The position numbers were made by a program, and so were the translations under genes. Below the pieces are notes generated by a model that searched no databases, was not told the origin of the DNA, and worked only from the letters and a program-made list of their open reading frames with translations. Shown one piece after another: positions 23,301 to 33,633 of a stretch of 34,431 bases of DNA. Position 1 is the stretch's first letter. The number at the start of each line of letters is the position of its first letter. This DNA comes from Pelargonium nanum (Eukaryota > Streptophyta > Magnoliopsida > Geraniales > Geraniaceae). Location of the stretch: NCBI GenBank assembly GCA_036897485.1, contig JAYMTF010000522.1:1-34431 (forward strand). The letters run 5' to 3'.

Positions 23301-26300
23301 TTAAGAGTGAGCTTCAATGTTACATGATATGACTTATTTCATTTAAAATCATAATATGAATACACACTTATGCTTTATTATATAGAAGTTTCCTTAGCAG
23401 CAACAGAACAATTCATAGTATAGTGCCAGTACGAGATATGTTTACTATTTGTTATAAGAATTATGCTTAGGCTTGAAAGTGGCCTTCTTGTGTTAAAAAA
23501 ACGTAAGCAGGTGTGGCCTGCTTACACTAATACAGTGTTTAAAAATGTTTTTGACCATGCAATTTTGGCTTGCTCAATAGACATTGGTTCTAAACTTAAA
23601 TTGTTATGTGTCAATTAAACAAAGATATAAGATGTTTAAATATTTCTGTTTTGGATTTTCATCTTACTTTAAGGTTTCATCTTCTGTTTTGAAACATTGA
23701 GATGACTTCTTTTTTTAATGATTTTATTTTCTAGTTTTTGTAATATATTTATGTTTCCCGCAGAATTGCCTTTATACTTGATATTAGGTATGCTATGTGG
23801 CGTCGTTAGCATAGCCTGCACCCGCTTGGTAGCTTGGTTCACCAAGTTTTTCGAGTTCATCAAGGAAAAATTTGGCCTTCCTCCTGTTGTCTGCCCTGCT
23901 TTAGGTGGTTTAGGAGCTGGAATAATAGCTCTTAAATATCCTGGGGTACTTTACTGGGGTTTCACAAATGTTGAGGAAATACTTCATACAGGGAAGACTG
24001 CTTCAGCTCCAGGGATCTGGCTGTTAACTCAACTAGCAGCTGCTAAAGTTGTGGCCACGGCTCTGTGCAAGGGGTCTGGACTTGTTGGCGGTCTTTATGC
24101 ACCTAGTTTGATGATTGGTGCTTCTGTTGGTGCTGTGTTTGGAGGTTCCGCTGCAGAACTTATCAATTCAGCCATTCCAGGGAATGCTGCTGTTGCACAG
24201 CCTCAGGCATATGCACTGGTAAAGTTTACTTCTCAGTTAATTTTGAAGTATGTTAATTTGTACAAGTATCTATTTCCATGGCTTTTAAACCTTGTTGAAT
24301 CAAACTAAATGCAGGTTGGAATGGCTGCTACATTAGCTTCAGTTTGTTCGGTGCCACTGACATCCGTTCTACTTCTGTTTGAGCTGACAAAAGATTATAG
24401 GATATTGCTTCCTCTTATGGTAATTCTGCTCTTATCCTCTAATGCTCTTGAACTTTTCCAATTCATCTTTCAAATGGCTCAAAGGCTTTATTGGACTATC
24501 AGAATCAGGTTTAGGAAGTATGCTCTGATGCTTTTGATTCTTGAATGACCCATCTTTGGTTTCCGCCATTTTGATTTAAATGATTTTTCTTAACTGATCA
24601 TTGCCACATATATAAACCACATCTCACAGCACAACCAGCAAGGTATCCTTTCCTTATATGCATCATCTTGTGGTAGTCTAACAGATAATACAGTTTTCTC
24701 CAAAATGCTCATTTTCCTGCATTTCTCATGCTTGGAAATTTTCTGTGAATATTTCATTCTATGTTGCATGGATACTGACATGAGATACGGGACACAACAT
24801 GAGCACGGCAACAAGCAATTTGCATAAAACTAAGACACAACATGTTAAGGATTTGTTGCATAAAATTATAAAAATATATAATATATGTCACAGTAGTGCA
24901 TATAATATATATATAGTACTCATATATTCGATAGTGATATATCACCATCATTGAAAAAGTTAAAATTGAAATTAACTTCAAAATCAAGGAATATAGAGAG
25001 AGCAAATCATATGAAAACGCGAATGAGAGGACAGAAAGACAAGGGTTTTCCGAAAATAAAATCAGTTTGTTTTGAACAGAAATGTTTAATCCTTTAGTAC
25101 ATGTGCACTTCTAAAAGAAAAATGTGAGATTTTGAAAGAGAATTTTTTTTGTAAGAATTAAAATCAAATTGTTTCTAAAAAGATATAATTTATTCCCTTG
25201 TGATATATGCAATTTTTATAAATACAAATAAGAGCTGGTCTTTATCTGTTTTCGTGCCCTCCAGTGTCTTAGTGTGTCCTAATGTCCCCTTTTAACACTA
25301 TAAGAAAAAATTGGGGGACACTTCAGACACTCGGTAAAAAATAGTGTCTGTGCATCATAGATTCCATCAATTATTTAGACTGTCCCTAAAATATATTACT
25401 GCTTTACTGTTTCTTTAAAGGTGTCTTTCTGTTAATACTTTCTTTTATTATGTGAAGGAAGAAGGAATGTTATAGATAGCTTAAAATTAATATTAGGCAC
25501 AGTTATGCTGGCTTGACGTGGAATTGTCTACAATCTTATGTCGGCATTGTTTTTCAATGTTAGATTATCATTGCACTACTCAGTTGTGGTCCAGGCTCTG
25601 TCGTTGAGTATATCTATAGGATCTTGGACCCTATTGTATGTGATTCTGGGAGTCTGTATTGGTGGTTGATTTTAGTTTTCTGTTTGTGAAATTTGCAATC
25701 AGGGGGCTGTAGGATTGGCCATTTGGGTTCCCTCTGTGACAAACCAGACTAAGGAGTCCGAAGCATCAGGAGGTACACGAGGTTCAGGGAGAGGTTATTC
25801 TTTTCTTTCACCAGCTGAAGATAAAACTGAAGGTAGTTGGCGACAGGCTGGTGGAGAGAATGATTTAGAGCTTTCTATCATGGGTGGTGCAATTGATATT
25901 GAAGCAATTTATGAAGATATGCTTCTGGAAGATCTTGAGGTTTCTCCTTCTCTTGGACAATGCATTGCGAATTATCTGCTAATTTAGTTTTTACAATTTA
26001 ATAGCACTGTTACTAATTATTGTCTTCAAGTACACTTTTTGTCTTACAATGCCTATACTTGTATTTAATATGTGCTTGTTTGTCAGGTTTCTCATGCTAT
26101 GTCGAGGAACTATGCAAAAGTTTTACCATCAATAACCCTGAAAGAGGCAATGAAATGTATGGTTGACAACCAACAAAAATGTGTGGTTGTGGTTGATGAT
26201 GAAAATTTTCTGGAGGGAATATTGACTTACGGCGACATTAGACGATGGATGTCCAATATTTCTAGTGATTCACCGCAGGGTGATTTAGCAACACCAAATG

Positions 26301-27124
26301 TATGTCATGCTTATTTTATGTTCCATCTATATGCTCTCACTCTTTCACTCATATGAAAACACACATTTGTAGGTTTTTCTTTTGTCTCAGTACTGAATGC
26401 CGTTACCCTGGTATTGTAATTGCCATAATTTTGTATTGTTATTAGTAATTTTATATATTTGGACTCTTATGTTGATTGTTGAGGATCTCAGTTATCACTA
26501 TACTGCCCACATTTTAACATTTCTGTATATGTTCTCGTAATAATATGAAATCTGAAATCCTTACAGGTAAATACATGTCCTGTTTCCTCTGTCTGTACAC
26601 GAAGGTTAACATATCGGGGCCGAGATCGTGGACTTTTAACCTGTTATCCTGACACCGATCTGGCTACTGCGAAGGAGCTAATTGAGGCCAAGGGAGTTAA
26701 GCAGTTGATTGTGGTTAGGCGCGGCGGAGATCCCAAAAAAGAAAGGAAGCGAAGAGTTGTTGCTATTCTTCATTATGATTTAATCTGGGACTGTCTCAGG
26801 TACGGATATCTCCATTCCAGGGTTTATGCAGTTAATGTAGCTCTCTTTTGTTTCATCGTATGCCCTCAAGTTGGTGTTATTTGAGGCTGCTACTGTTTAA
26901 GTCCATGCATAGCAGAGCGGGTGTGGTTTGTGGCCTCAAAGTTCCATTCACCGGCCTTCCCCTCGTAATATGTATTTATGGTATTATCTGTTGATTCAGT
27001 CGTGTATTTCAATGTGTGCAGAGATGAAATAAATCACCGGAAAACAGTAAACGAGCAGAGAAAAGAGATGAACAATATTGAGGACATGATTACGAATGGG
27101 CATTCAAGCAATGTGAGCCGATGA
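20358..27124 (+). CDS. CLC-F: CLC-f type chloride channel / anion transporter
   Basis: Nine exons: 20358-20756, 21556-21967, 22891-23085, 23764-24218, 24315-24419, 25703-25939, 26087-26299, 26567-26799 and 27022-27124. All have GT-AG borders and consistent phases, giving 783 aa, close to the remembered Arabidopsis CLC-f length. Residues 1-110 are a hydrophilic, Arg/Asp-rich N terminus. The membrane CLC core runs from about 112 to 535, with GCSLGPEGPSVDIGKS (gating Glu231), FNAAVAGCFFAIETVLRP (284-285) and GGLYAPSLMIG. Two cytosolic CBS domains follow, at about 602-660 and 675-752. The first-motif GxGIP of CLC-a to -d is not evident, as expected for the e/f subgroup. Family knowledge: plant CLC-f is an intracellular protein, reported in Golgi or plastid envelope; substrate and mode are unsettled. 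It is the only plus-strand gene in the window. Confidence 0.94.
20757..21555 (+). other. Intron 1 of CLC-f
   Basis: Bounded by GGG|GTATGC and ATCTAG|GTG, phase 0, 799 bp. AT-rich. The sequence AAACGGAGGTAGTA near 21128-21141 resembles one end of a Stowaway-like element, but the matching left end is not clear. Confidence 0.85.
21968..22890 (+). other. Intron 2 of CLC-f
   Basis: Bounded by TTCAG|GTACAC and TTCTTCAG|GTTTT, phase 1, 923 bp. The short open frame at 22473-22706 has no family features; nothing else seen. Confidence 0.85.
23086..23763 (+). other. Intron 3 of CLC-f
   Basis: Bounded by GCTG|GTATTA and TTCCCGCAG|AATTG, phase 1, 678 bp. It holds the reverse-transcriptase-like scrap at about 23210-23325. 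Confidence 0.85.
23210..23325 (+). pseudogene. Possible reverse-transcriptase fragment (YADD box)
   Basis: In the plus frame that runs on from exon 3, the intron encodes SNYADDMLLFT, which looks like the catalytic YADD/FADD box of non-LTR retroelement reverse transcriptases. Only some 30 residues can be compared and no flanking RT motifs are clear, so this is a tentative relic or chance match. Confidence 0.35.
24420..25702 (+). other. Intron 5 of CLC-f (1283 bp, longest)
   Basis: Bounded by CTTATG|GTAATT and GCAATCAG|GGGGC, phase 0. It contains a low-complexity AT stretch (about 24870-24930) and the CACTA-type terminus near 25296. Confidence 0.88.
25296..25430 (+). mobile_element. CACTA (CMC/EnSpm)-type terminal fragment
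   Basis: Starts CACTATAAGAAAAAATTGG, matching the conserved CACTA-superfamily terminus (CACTACAAGAAAA form). Inside are several short GACACT / AGTGTC motifs in both orientations (25317, 25326, 25350 region), like subterminal repeats. No inverted partner end was found in the window, so it is a solo or truncated end. The right limit is arbitrary. Confidence 0.6.
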
Positions 27125-27560
27125 TGTGAGTTGAGAATGAACATTGCTTTTTGCATTTGCATTGCAGCTATATCTTGTTTCCAGTTGAGCCCAGCACTGG
27201 ATAATATACGTAGTATATTTCCATTCCTTGAGCCTCTCTCATTTTGTGGACGGACCTGTTTACGTGTAGTTTTGATGCTCTTTTCCCCCTTAGCAATTTA
27301 GATAATTGCTCGTTGTACATTCTATCAAAATCTAGCATCAGGAATAGAATGAGTTGAAAGTAAGAAATAGAGATTATTAGTTGCAACCAAAATTGTACGT
27401 ACAAATGTTGAATCCATATGGTTCTTCTAATAATAATTTTCATTTTCCTGCTCAAATTTGTCTCTTCATCGAATCATCTGTACAATGTATACTAATTGAT
27501 TTTTCTACCAAAATGTACACTATTCTGCAAATATACAATGTTAGGCTTGCCCAAGAAATA
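27125..27560 (+). other. CLC-f 3' UTR and flank
   Basis: AT-rich sequence downstream of the TGA at 27122-27124. The 3' UTR probably ends before 27.4 kb. No gene seen. Confidence 0.45.
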
Positions 27561-28180
27561 GAAGTTATTGAATTTTTAGGGACATGGTCACGTCTAAGAC
27601 CATGGGAGGCTTGGCCAAGACGATGAGAAACATGTCCAGTACCATTGGAAGTTCGTTCAAGACCCTGGAAAGTTTGTCCAAGACCATTAATGGAAGCACC
27701 TCAAAAACCATTGGGAACTCGCCCAGACCATGGGGGGGTGGGTCTCGTCTTGAACCGTGTCAAGACATGGTAACGTCCAAGCCATCGATTGGTTGGTTCC
27801 GTCACATTCGAGACACTTTCAAAGGTTCGGGAAAAGTCAAGACACTTAGTGAACACGTCCAAAAGCTCATGTCGCCTTTCTAGGTCGTCTCGGGGGCTCC
27901 TCACTTCTTGAAACCTTAAGATGTTACCCCGAGCGGTAGAAGCTTCTAGAAAATTAAACGATCACCTCAGTGCACGAGAAATATATGAGAACTCTCAGAC
28001 TCATCCGACGCACGTGTACGATGCGTCTGGGGAGCATAATCCCAAGCCACAAGTGGGCCCTGAAGCGGACCCCACCTTTCCAACAACTAATCAAGTGTCG
28101 ACATTTGTCGAAGACGTTTAGAAAAATTCTCGAACACATAAACAAGACAACAAGCAATATAAGATGCTTGAATTGACCGA
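27560..28180. mobile_element. Probable inserted repeat block between CLC-f and WRKY
   Basis: A 0.6 kb block of distinctly higher GC content lies in the convergent intergenic space, with the 21-bp minisatellite at its left. The remainder (27750-28130) has open frames on both strands with no family I recognise. It could be part of a non-autonomous retroelement or LTR; no terminal repeats or target duplication were found, so the class is open. Confidence 0.35.
27596..27745 (+). repeat. 21-bp minisatellite, about seven imperfect units
   Basis: Units beginning AAGACCATGG / AAGACCATTG recur every 21 bp (one unit 24 bp). Because 21 is a multiple of three, the plus frame reads as a seven-residue repeat of the form Lys-Thr-Met/Ile-Gly/Asn... 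I see no start context or domain to call it a gene. Sequence composition is richer in GC than the flanks and continues so to about 28130, suggesting one inserted block. Confidence 0.8.
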
Positions 28181-28902
28181 GTCAAAACAAACCCATCTAC
28201 CCGGGTGCAATAAGAATGCATGGGAATGAAATAATTATACCTAATTCATGATGGGTAAGGTATCTCCAACCCTACCACTATGAAGACTACTTGAAACTGA
28301 AAGTAGCAAGATTAAGGAAATAAAGTAAAGCATAATAGGCAGTTTCTGATTTGTGTGTGATCGGTTATCCTACACAAAACTTGCAAATCAAGAGTCTGGG
28401 CTTAATTAGTGAACGTTGGGGCTTTTCAAGCAACCCAAATCAAAATGTGAGGGTTAACACAGATAGCAGCCAATTTGAGACAGTTGAAGAATACATCCAT
28501 ATCTACAAGCACAAACATAATCTGAATGGAAGCATCATATATTTATACATGGCTTGTGAATTTTCCAAATCATCTCAAACTTTGGTTTAAGCCATACCCT
28601 GTGAAGTTATTCCTGCTATTACACACAAAATAACAGCAAGTTTGAGCTATCATCACAATTTTCCTGGATCCTATTCAATTCATCAAAATCATCAGACTAT
28701 TGAAATTCTACATAGAAAAATCCTTGTCTATTCTACACAGATTATTGGGAATATATCAGGAAAATGGATACCATCTTCTCATTGAATAAAGGTCACTTCT
28801 CAAAAGTCCAAAGAATGAAGTGGAGCATGGATTATTGTTGAACTGCCCATTTCTATATAGATAACTTAACGTTTCTACTTGGGGAAAGTAGAAGATCGTG
28901 AT
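28181..28902 (-). other. WRKY 3' UTR and flank
   Basis: AT-rich sequence downstream of the WRKY stop codon (28905-28903). No gene supported; the open frame at 28351-28590 shows nothing recognisable. Confidence 0.45.
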
Positions 28903-31900
28903 TTACATCTGAGGTCCAAGCGGCAGTCTACTCATCAGCTGATACACAGACGAACCATTGGGGAGGTTCATACCCGATTCTGAGATAGGCTCCATCTTGG
29001 CTTCTCCTTTTGGTAACATGAACCCCATTTCGTTCACTTGGCGCTGCTGTGCTAGATATGGATGAAGAGGGATAACCGGCAATTTTCCCTGACCAGGACC
29101 CAACCCAGCCATTGCAAGATTGGCCAAGCCTGGTTGATTCATTCCAAAAGAGAAGCCATGGGAAGGCCCCAGCTGCTGCCTCCCACCTGGCATGCTGAAC
29201 CTTGCCATGTTGCTGTGAACTTGTGACGGGTCAGGTCTGTGAACATGATTTTGAATAGCATTAGCATTAGTTTGGGAAGGCCCAGTGTTAGAACCCCCAG
29301 AGTTGACATGGCTGCTGTTACGAGCAGCAGGAACATCATGATTGTGCTTCCCTTCATACGTAGTGATAACAGATTTGAGGTCATGTGATGCTCTCTCCAC
29401 ATGCTTCCTCACCGTGCAGCCTGCGCTGGTGCACTTATAGTAACTCCTGCATAGGAAAACCACAGATGATAATGAGCTTCCGTCACAATTATTATATGGA
29501 TTTCTCTTTCCGAAGAACAAATATATGCACGAGGACAAGATCATAAGCAACCTTGGATTTGGATTTCCTTTAACAACTTTCTGCCCATACTTGCGCCAGC
29601 GATATCCATCATCAAGGATGTCCACCTCACTGGTTGTCTGGACAACAACTCTAGGCTCGCGAATAGCTCTTGTGGCCCCGCTCATTTCTGTTGCATAAGC
29701 TTCAATTTTTCTGTGAGATCAAACAACCAATTTCTCAATGTATGCTTATTATCACATACAACATAATATTCACAAGAAATCAGAAATAGTAAAAAACCTT
29801 CTTTTGGACTCGGATTCATCTCCTTCACCCTCGTATCCTAATGATACACTGCCATGTGTCCCCCGATCATCTTCTTCTTCATCATTAGAAAAAGTAGAAG
29901 ACACATCCACTGCCTCTCCTGCTGATTCAAGGTGAGTATCATTCTGAGCCTGCAAAGTGGTAGACAGATTGCAATACTCAGGACCCACAGAAGCCGTTGA
30001 CGTAACCTCATGGTTATCATGCCTCCAATCAGGAGTTCCCTTTTGTGCACTGGTCCAGACATGATCACCATCAGCACCACCCTGATCAGGGATATCTAGT
30101 TGCATATCAGTAAGTTGGTTGGACGATCCTATGGCTGATCGACGATTTGGTGGAGGTTTAGTATGGTTGTGAGCTCCCTTATATATGATCTCTGTTATGT
30201 GGCCCTCATGAGATCGTTCAACTTTTTTCTTTACTTGACAATTTGGATGAGTGCACTTGTAATAACTTCGTGGATACTCGCTGCCTTTCACTTGTTTTTG
30301 TCCATACTTTCTCCAGTTATATCCATCCTCAGACGGTGCACCTCCAGGACCAGCAACAGCAGATTCTCCGCTGCCCCGTTGATCTCCTTCTTCATCCTGC
30401 TGCTCATCAAGTGGTGGAGATTGTTCGGTGCTGCCTCCAACCGTACCAAAAGGCCTTTGATCTGCAGCTGTATTAGCATTATTACCCCCATTATCTTTTG
30501 CAATGGATGACATGGAGAGCCCTGCCTGAAAGCTAAAGCTGTTTGCATTCTGCAGTTGAACTTTGGATGGTTCTGTGATTTGAGACTGGAGAGATTTCTC
30601 TGAATGAACTGGAACCTCGTTGCAGTGAAAGGACTGCTGAGCAAAACTGGCTGAAGGCATCTGATAAAGAAGTAAAGAAAGATTATACAAGACACAAAAT
30701 ATATAGAACATTAGAACCAACTTTCATTATGCACCAAATTGGATGATTCCAAGTCCTCTCTCCTCAGCCCAAACAATAAAATACAGTTGTTTGACCTAGA
30801 CAAGTGATAGCCAGTTTGACCTAGACAAGTGATAGCCAGGTTGACCACCATGTGCATGTGCATGTGCATCTAGTCCCCAAAATGAAAGGCCAACAAAAAT
30901 GAACACCTGTAAGTTTAAATACCTTATTTGCTGCACCAAGAAAATAAGAGGAACCCGTTTCTGCAATAGGTTTGAATGCAAATGACGTGTGCATGTCCTG
31001 AAAGAAATCATCTTTACTTTTGTCAGTGGCCTCTGTGACCGTTGAGCTCCGACTGTTACCAGCTGGAAGAAAAGTGAACTTCCCAGTAGTTGGAGATGGT
31101 TGTGCCTGTGCAGAAAGACATACAGATGTGGATTCAGGCAGTCAGAGAATTAGAAATCCAATTAAAAGAAACAAAATACAACACAAACTCAGGATAAAAC
31201 ATAACAGAATTTTATGCACCAACAAAATTCGCTTTTTTCTAGTTTTAACCGGCCAGCTGAGGATCTCACAAATTGTTAATACTTGAGCATTTCTCTCTTC
31301 AAAGCAACAAGTAAAGTACACCAACTAGTTATAGTTTTTTTTTTCTTTCCATGGCAGCTCCTCATAAGTCGTGTGAAGGAATACTTATCTTTTTTATCAG
31401 CGTGAAGGAATACTTATCTAATTGGTTCATAGCAAGCCAAAAGCTGAGAAATCACTTGCCAAAGTACGATTTAAACTAAAACACGTAGATATTTTAACTT
31501 CGCCAATATCATGTACTATTTGCTTATGTGTAGACAAATACTGTTCATATTTTATGGCGAACAACAGCAAATCATGATTCCTCAATGTTTCAAATTAGAG
31601 GATAACAAAAATGTAATACTCCATCTGTCCTAAAATGAGTGTCTTGGTTTCCTTTTTGAGAAAAACTAACGAGAAGTTAGTTAGAGGTGTGCATTATCCC
31701 CATGAGCATGTGTTGCAACAAACTGAAGGGATACTAACTAACTTATTATAGGGATATTATTGGAAATTCATACATAACTAACTTCCAGAATAAGAAAGAG
31801 GACGCATTTGAAACAAAAATGCTAGAGAAACAAGACACTCATTTTGGGACGGATGAGTAGATCTTAACATGTAATATTCCAGTAAACTTCCACATAATCA

Positions 31901-32842
31901 CAGTTTAGCTTGATATTTCAGAATTTCAATTATCATTAAATAAGCATCAACTGTTTTTTTTTTTACCAGTTCACTTTGAAGTTTGAACAGTTCCACAGCA
32001 CGTCAAGACAACAATGCAAGAATTATTTAGATATCCTCATGACCCGCCTAAAAGAAAAGTATAAAATAATGCACTTTTTTATTATAAAAATAATGTACCA
32101 TATATGATATATATTTAACAGTAAATAATTTTAAGATTGCAACAGCAGAAAAAGATTTAGTTCTAAGTATCCACAAAAACCTAAACAAGCAAAGCCTAAT
32201 TCTAGGTTAATTGAAAACAACAAAATAGTTGTTTGCTGTCCCTTATTCAGCTTTAACTTGAAATATAAAGATTACGAGTTTGATGCTATTTCATTAATTT
32301 TATTATCAAGGCCAATCTACATGTTTATTCTCAGAAGCAAAAGAAAAAAAAAAACATATGCACCGGAGCTAAAAATCTTAGAAATCCAAACTTACCAGGG
32401 AATTTGATAGGAAAACTGGCGACTCTAGCAGTGATGTTGGGCTGAGACCAGGTGGTATCGTCAAGTAAGGAGACCGAACATCAGAGCTAAGTGAAAGATC
32501 AGAAGATCTGATGCTTTCTGTGTTTAACCTTGGAGCATTAAAACCAGCTCTAGCTGCCATCCTTTCCACTAGACCTCCACGCGAGGAGTTTGATTTTTGC
32601 TCAGAAAATGAATTTGATTTGATCAACTGAGGATCAGAATCATCAGCCTGTGACACATCCTTTTTCTCATTTCCTGACATCATCTGGTCTCGCGATCCCA
32701 TTCCAAGAAAGAGACCCTCAGAATGCGTGGTTGATTTGGAGCTAATATCACCACCCAACATTGCTGTAAAAAAGGCTCTCGGGCTTGGACTTGGAGGCAC
32801 CCAATCTCCAATTATAGCAACATTATCATCGATGCCAGCCAT
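28903..32842 (-). CDS. WRKY2: Group I WRKY transcription factor, WRKY2/WRKY34 type
   Basis: Five coding exons on the minus strand: 32842-32396, 31105-30923, 30660-29798, 29710-29552 and 29446-28903, giving 731 aa with phases 0, 0, 2, 2. Two WRKY domains are present. The first has WRKYGQK at 326-332 with Cys346, Cys351, His374, His376 (C-x4-C-x22-H-x-H). The second has WRKYGQK at 536-542 with Cys556, Cys561, His585, His587 (C-x4-C-x23-H-x-H), split by the classic group I intron after NPNPR. The N terminus ([20 protein letters not shown]) and the Ser-Pro cluster [17 protein letters not shown] match WRKY2/34, where such Ser-Pro sites are MAP-kinase targets. The product binds W-box DNA (TTGACC/T) in the nucleus. 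WRKY2 and WRKY34 act in pollen development, and WRKY2 also in embryo polarity. The choice between the two paralogue names is a guess for a non-Brassicaceae species. Confidence 0.94.
29447..29551 (-). other. In-frame, stop-free intron inside the second WRKY domain
   Basis: A 105-bp GT-AG intron (donor CCAAG|GTTGC, acceptor CTATGCAG|GAGTT). It is divisible by three and has no stop in the WRKY frame, so retention would insert 35 residues between NPNPR and SYYKC. Confidence 0.9.
30661..30922 (-). other. Intron 2 of the WRKY gene
   Basis: Bounded by AATAAG|GTATTT and CTTTATCAG|ATGCC, phase 0, 262 bp. It contains the W-box repeat array at 30790-30846 and a GCATGT repeat just to its right. Confidence 0.9.
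30790..30846 (+). promoter_or_regulatory. Three W-boxes in a 25-bp tandem repeat
   Basis: TTGACC occurs at 30791-30796, 30816-30821 and 30841-30846, exactly 25 bp apart. The first two sit in an identical 25-bp unit (TTTGACCTAGACAAGTGATA followed by GCCAG). TTGACC is the core bound by WRKY proteins, and the array lies in intron 2 of a WRKY gene. Function is inferred. Confidence 0.75.
31106..32395 (-). other. Intron 1 of the WRKY gene (1290 bp)
   Basis: Bounded by CCCTG|GTAAGT and TTCTGCACAG|GCACAA, phase 0. It holds a Stowaway-like MITE and a short direct repeat (31373 and 31402). Confidence 0.9.
31619..31857. mobile_element. Stowaway-like MITE, 239 bp
   Basis: Flanked by TA (31617-31618 and 31858-31859). 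The left end is CTCCATCTGTCCTAAAATGA, and the right end in reverse complement is CTCATCCGTCCCAAAATGAG; both continue into GTGTCTTG. It shares these termini with the 122-bp element at 3977-4098 but has a longer, non-hairpin middle. It lies in WRKY intron 1. Confidence 0.88.
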
Positions 32843-32853
32843 GATTTTCGAAA

Positions 32854-33633
32854 ACCTATCCGCTCAAACGAAGGAAGATCTCAAAGCGCAAAAGCAAGAA
32901 AACTGAAATTCCTGAGGAAACTCAAAGCACAAAAGTAGTATAACACCAAATCAACAATAATCTCAAAATCTCCAAAACGGGAATGGAACCAACCAACATA
33001 AAACACACACATTTATTGAAAAAATAATGCTTTGAATGACCTTTATGCACAGAGAAGATGAAGTTAAGAGAAGAGAAGGAAAATTTGTGGATCCTACTTT
33101 TCCAATAAGAAAATTTGGCCATCCATATTTAGACCAAAATATCTCCCTTCAAATTATTCATTAAGAAAATAAATAACAAAATTGCAGATAAAAGCAATTC
33201 CAGAAACCAGAAGTGAAAATCAATGGTTTTGGGTCAAATGAAACAGGTAAATCTTAAAAGCAACCCCCAAAAACATTACCATAAGTTGCAAAACAAGACA
33301 TTCTACAGATTCCAAACGAGAAGATCTGTAGGGAGGAAGCCACAAAAACAAAAGAAGCAAATAAAAGAAACTCAGGAATCAAATCTCTGAACATGGCCCA
33401 TCAAAACCTAATAATAATAATGATAATTTGACAGAGCACCCAACTGAGAAAACACAAATGGGGCATGGATCATTAATTACGCAAACATTACCATAAATTT
33501 ACAAAACAAAAAACACAGAATTGTGCATGTCGCAGTCTGACAAAGACGGGAAAAAAGTCCCAAAACAAAGAGAGACCCAAAAGCGAAGAAAACGAAACAA
33601 AAATGCCCAAATGATCAAAATGACAGATTGATA
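32854..33633 (-). other. Probable 5'-UTR intron of the WRKY gene
   Basis: On the minus strand AATCAG|GTATCAATC near 33633 is a good donor, and GCGGATAG|GTTTTCG just upstream of the ATG (about 32854) a good acceptor. The intron would contain one further W-box (GGTCAA at 33232-33237 on the plus strand). Exact ends within a base or two are uncertain. Confidence 0.5.

Noticed and set aside
27584-27883. A 99-codon protein gene over the minisatellite
   Set aside because: The frame is explained by a 21-bp repeat unit; there is no domain, splice structure or promoter evidence.
29447-29685. Continuous 260-codon frame through the second WRKY domain as a single exon
   Set aside because: It interrupts the WRKY domain with 35 unrelated residues; GT-AG removal restores the exact C-x4-C-x23-H-x-H spacing and the classic group I intron position.
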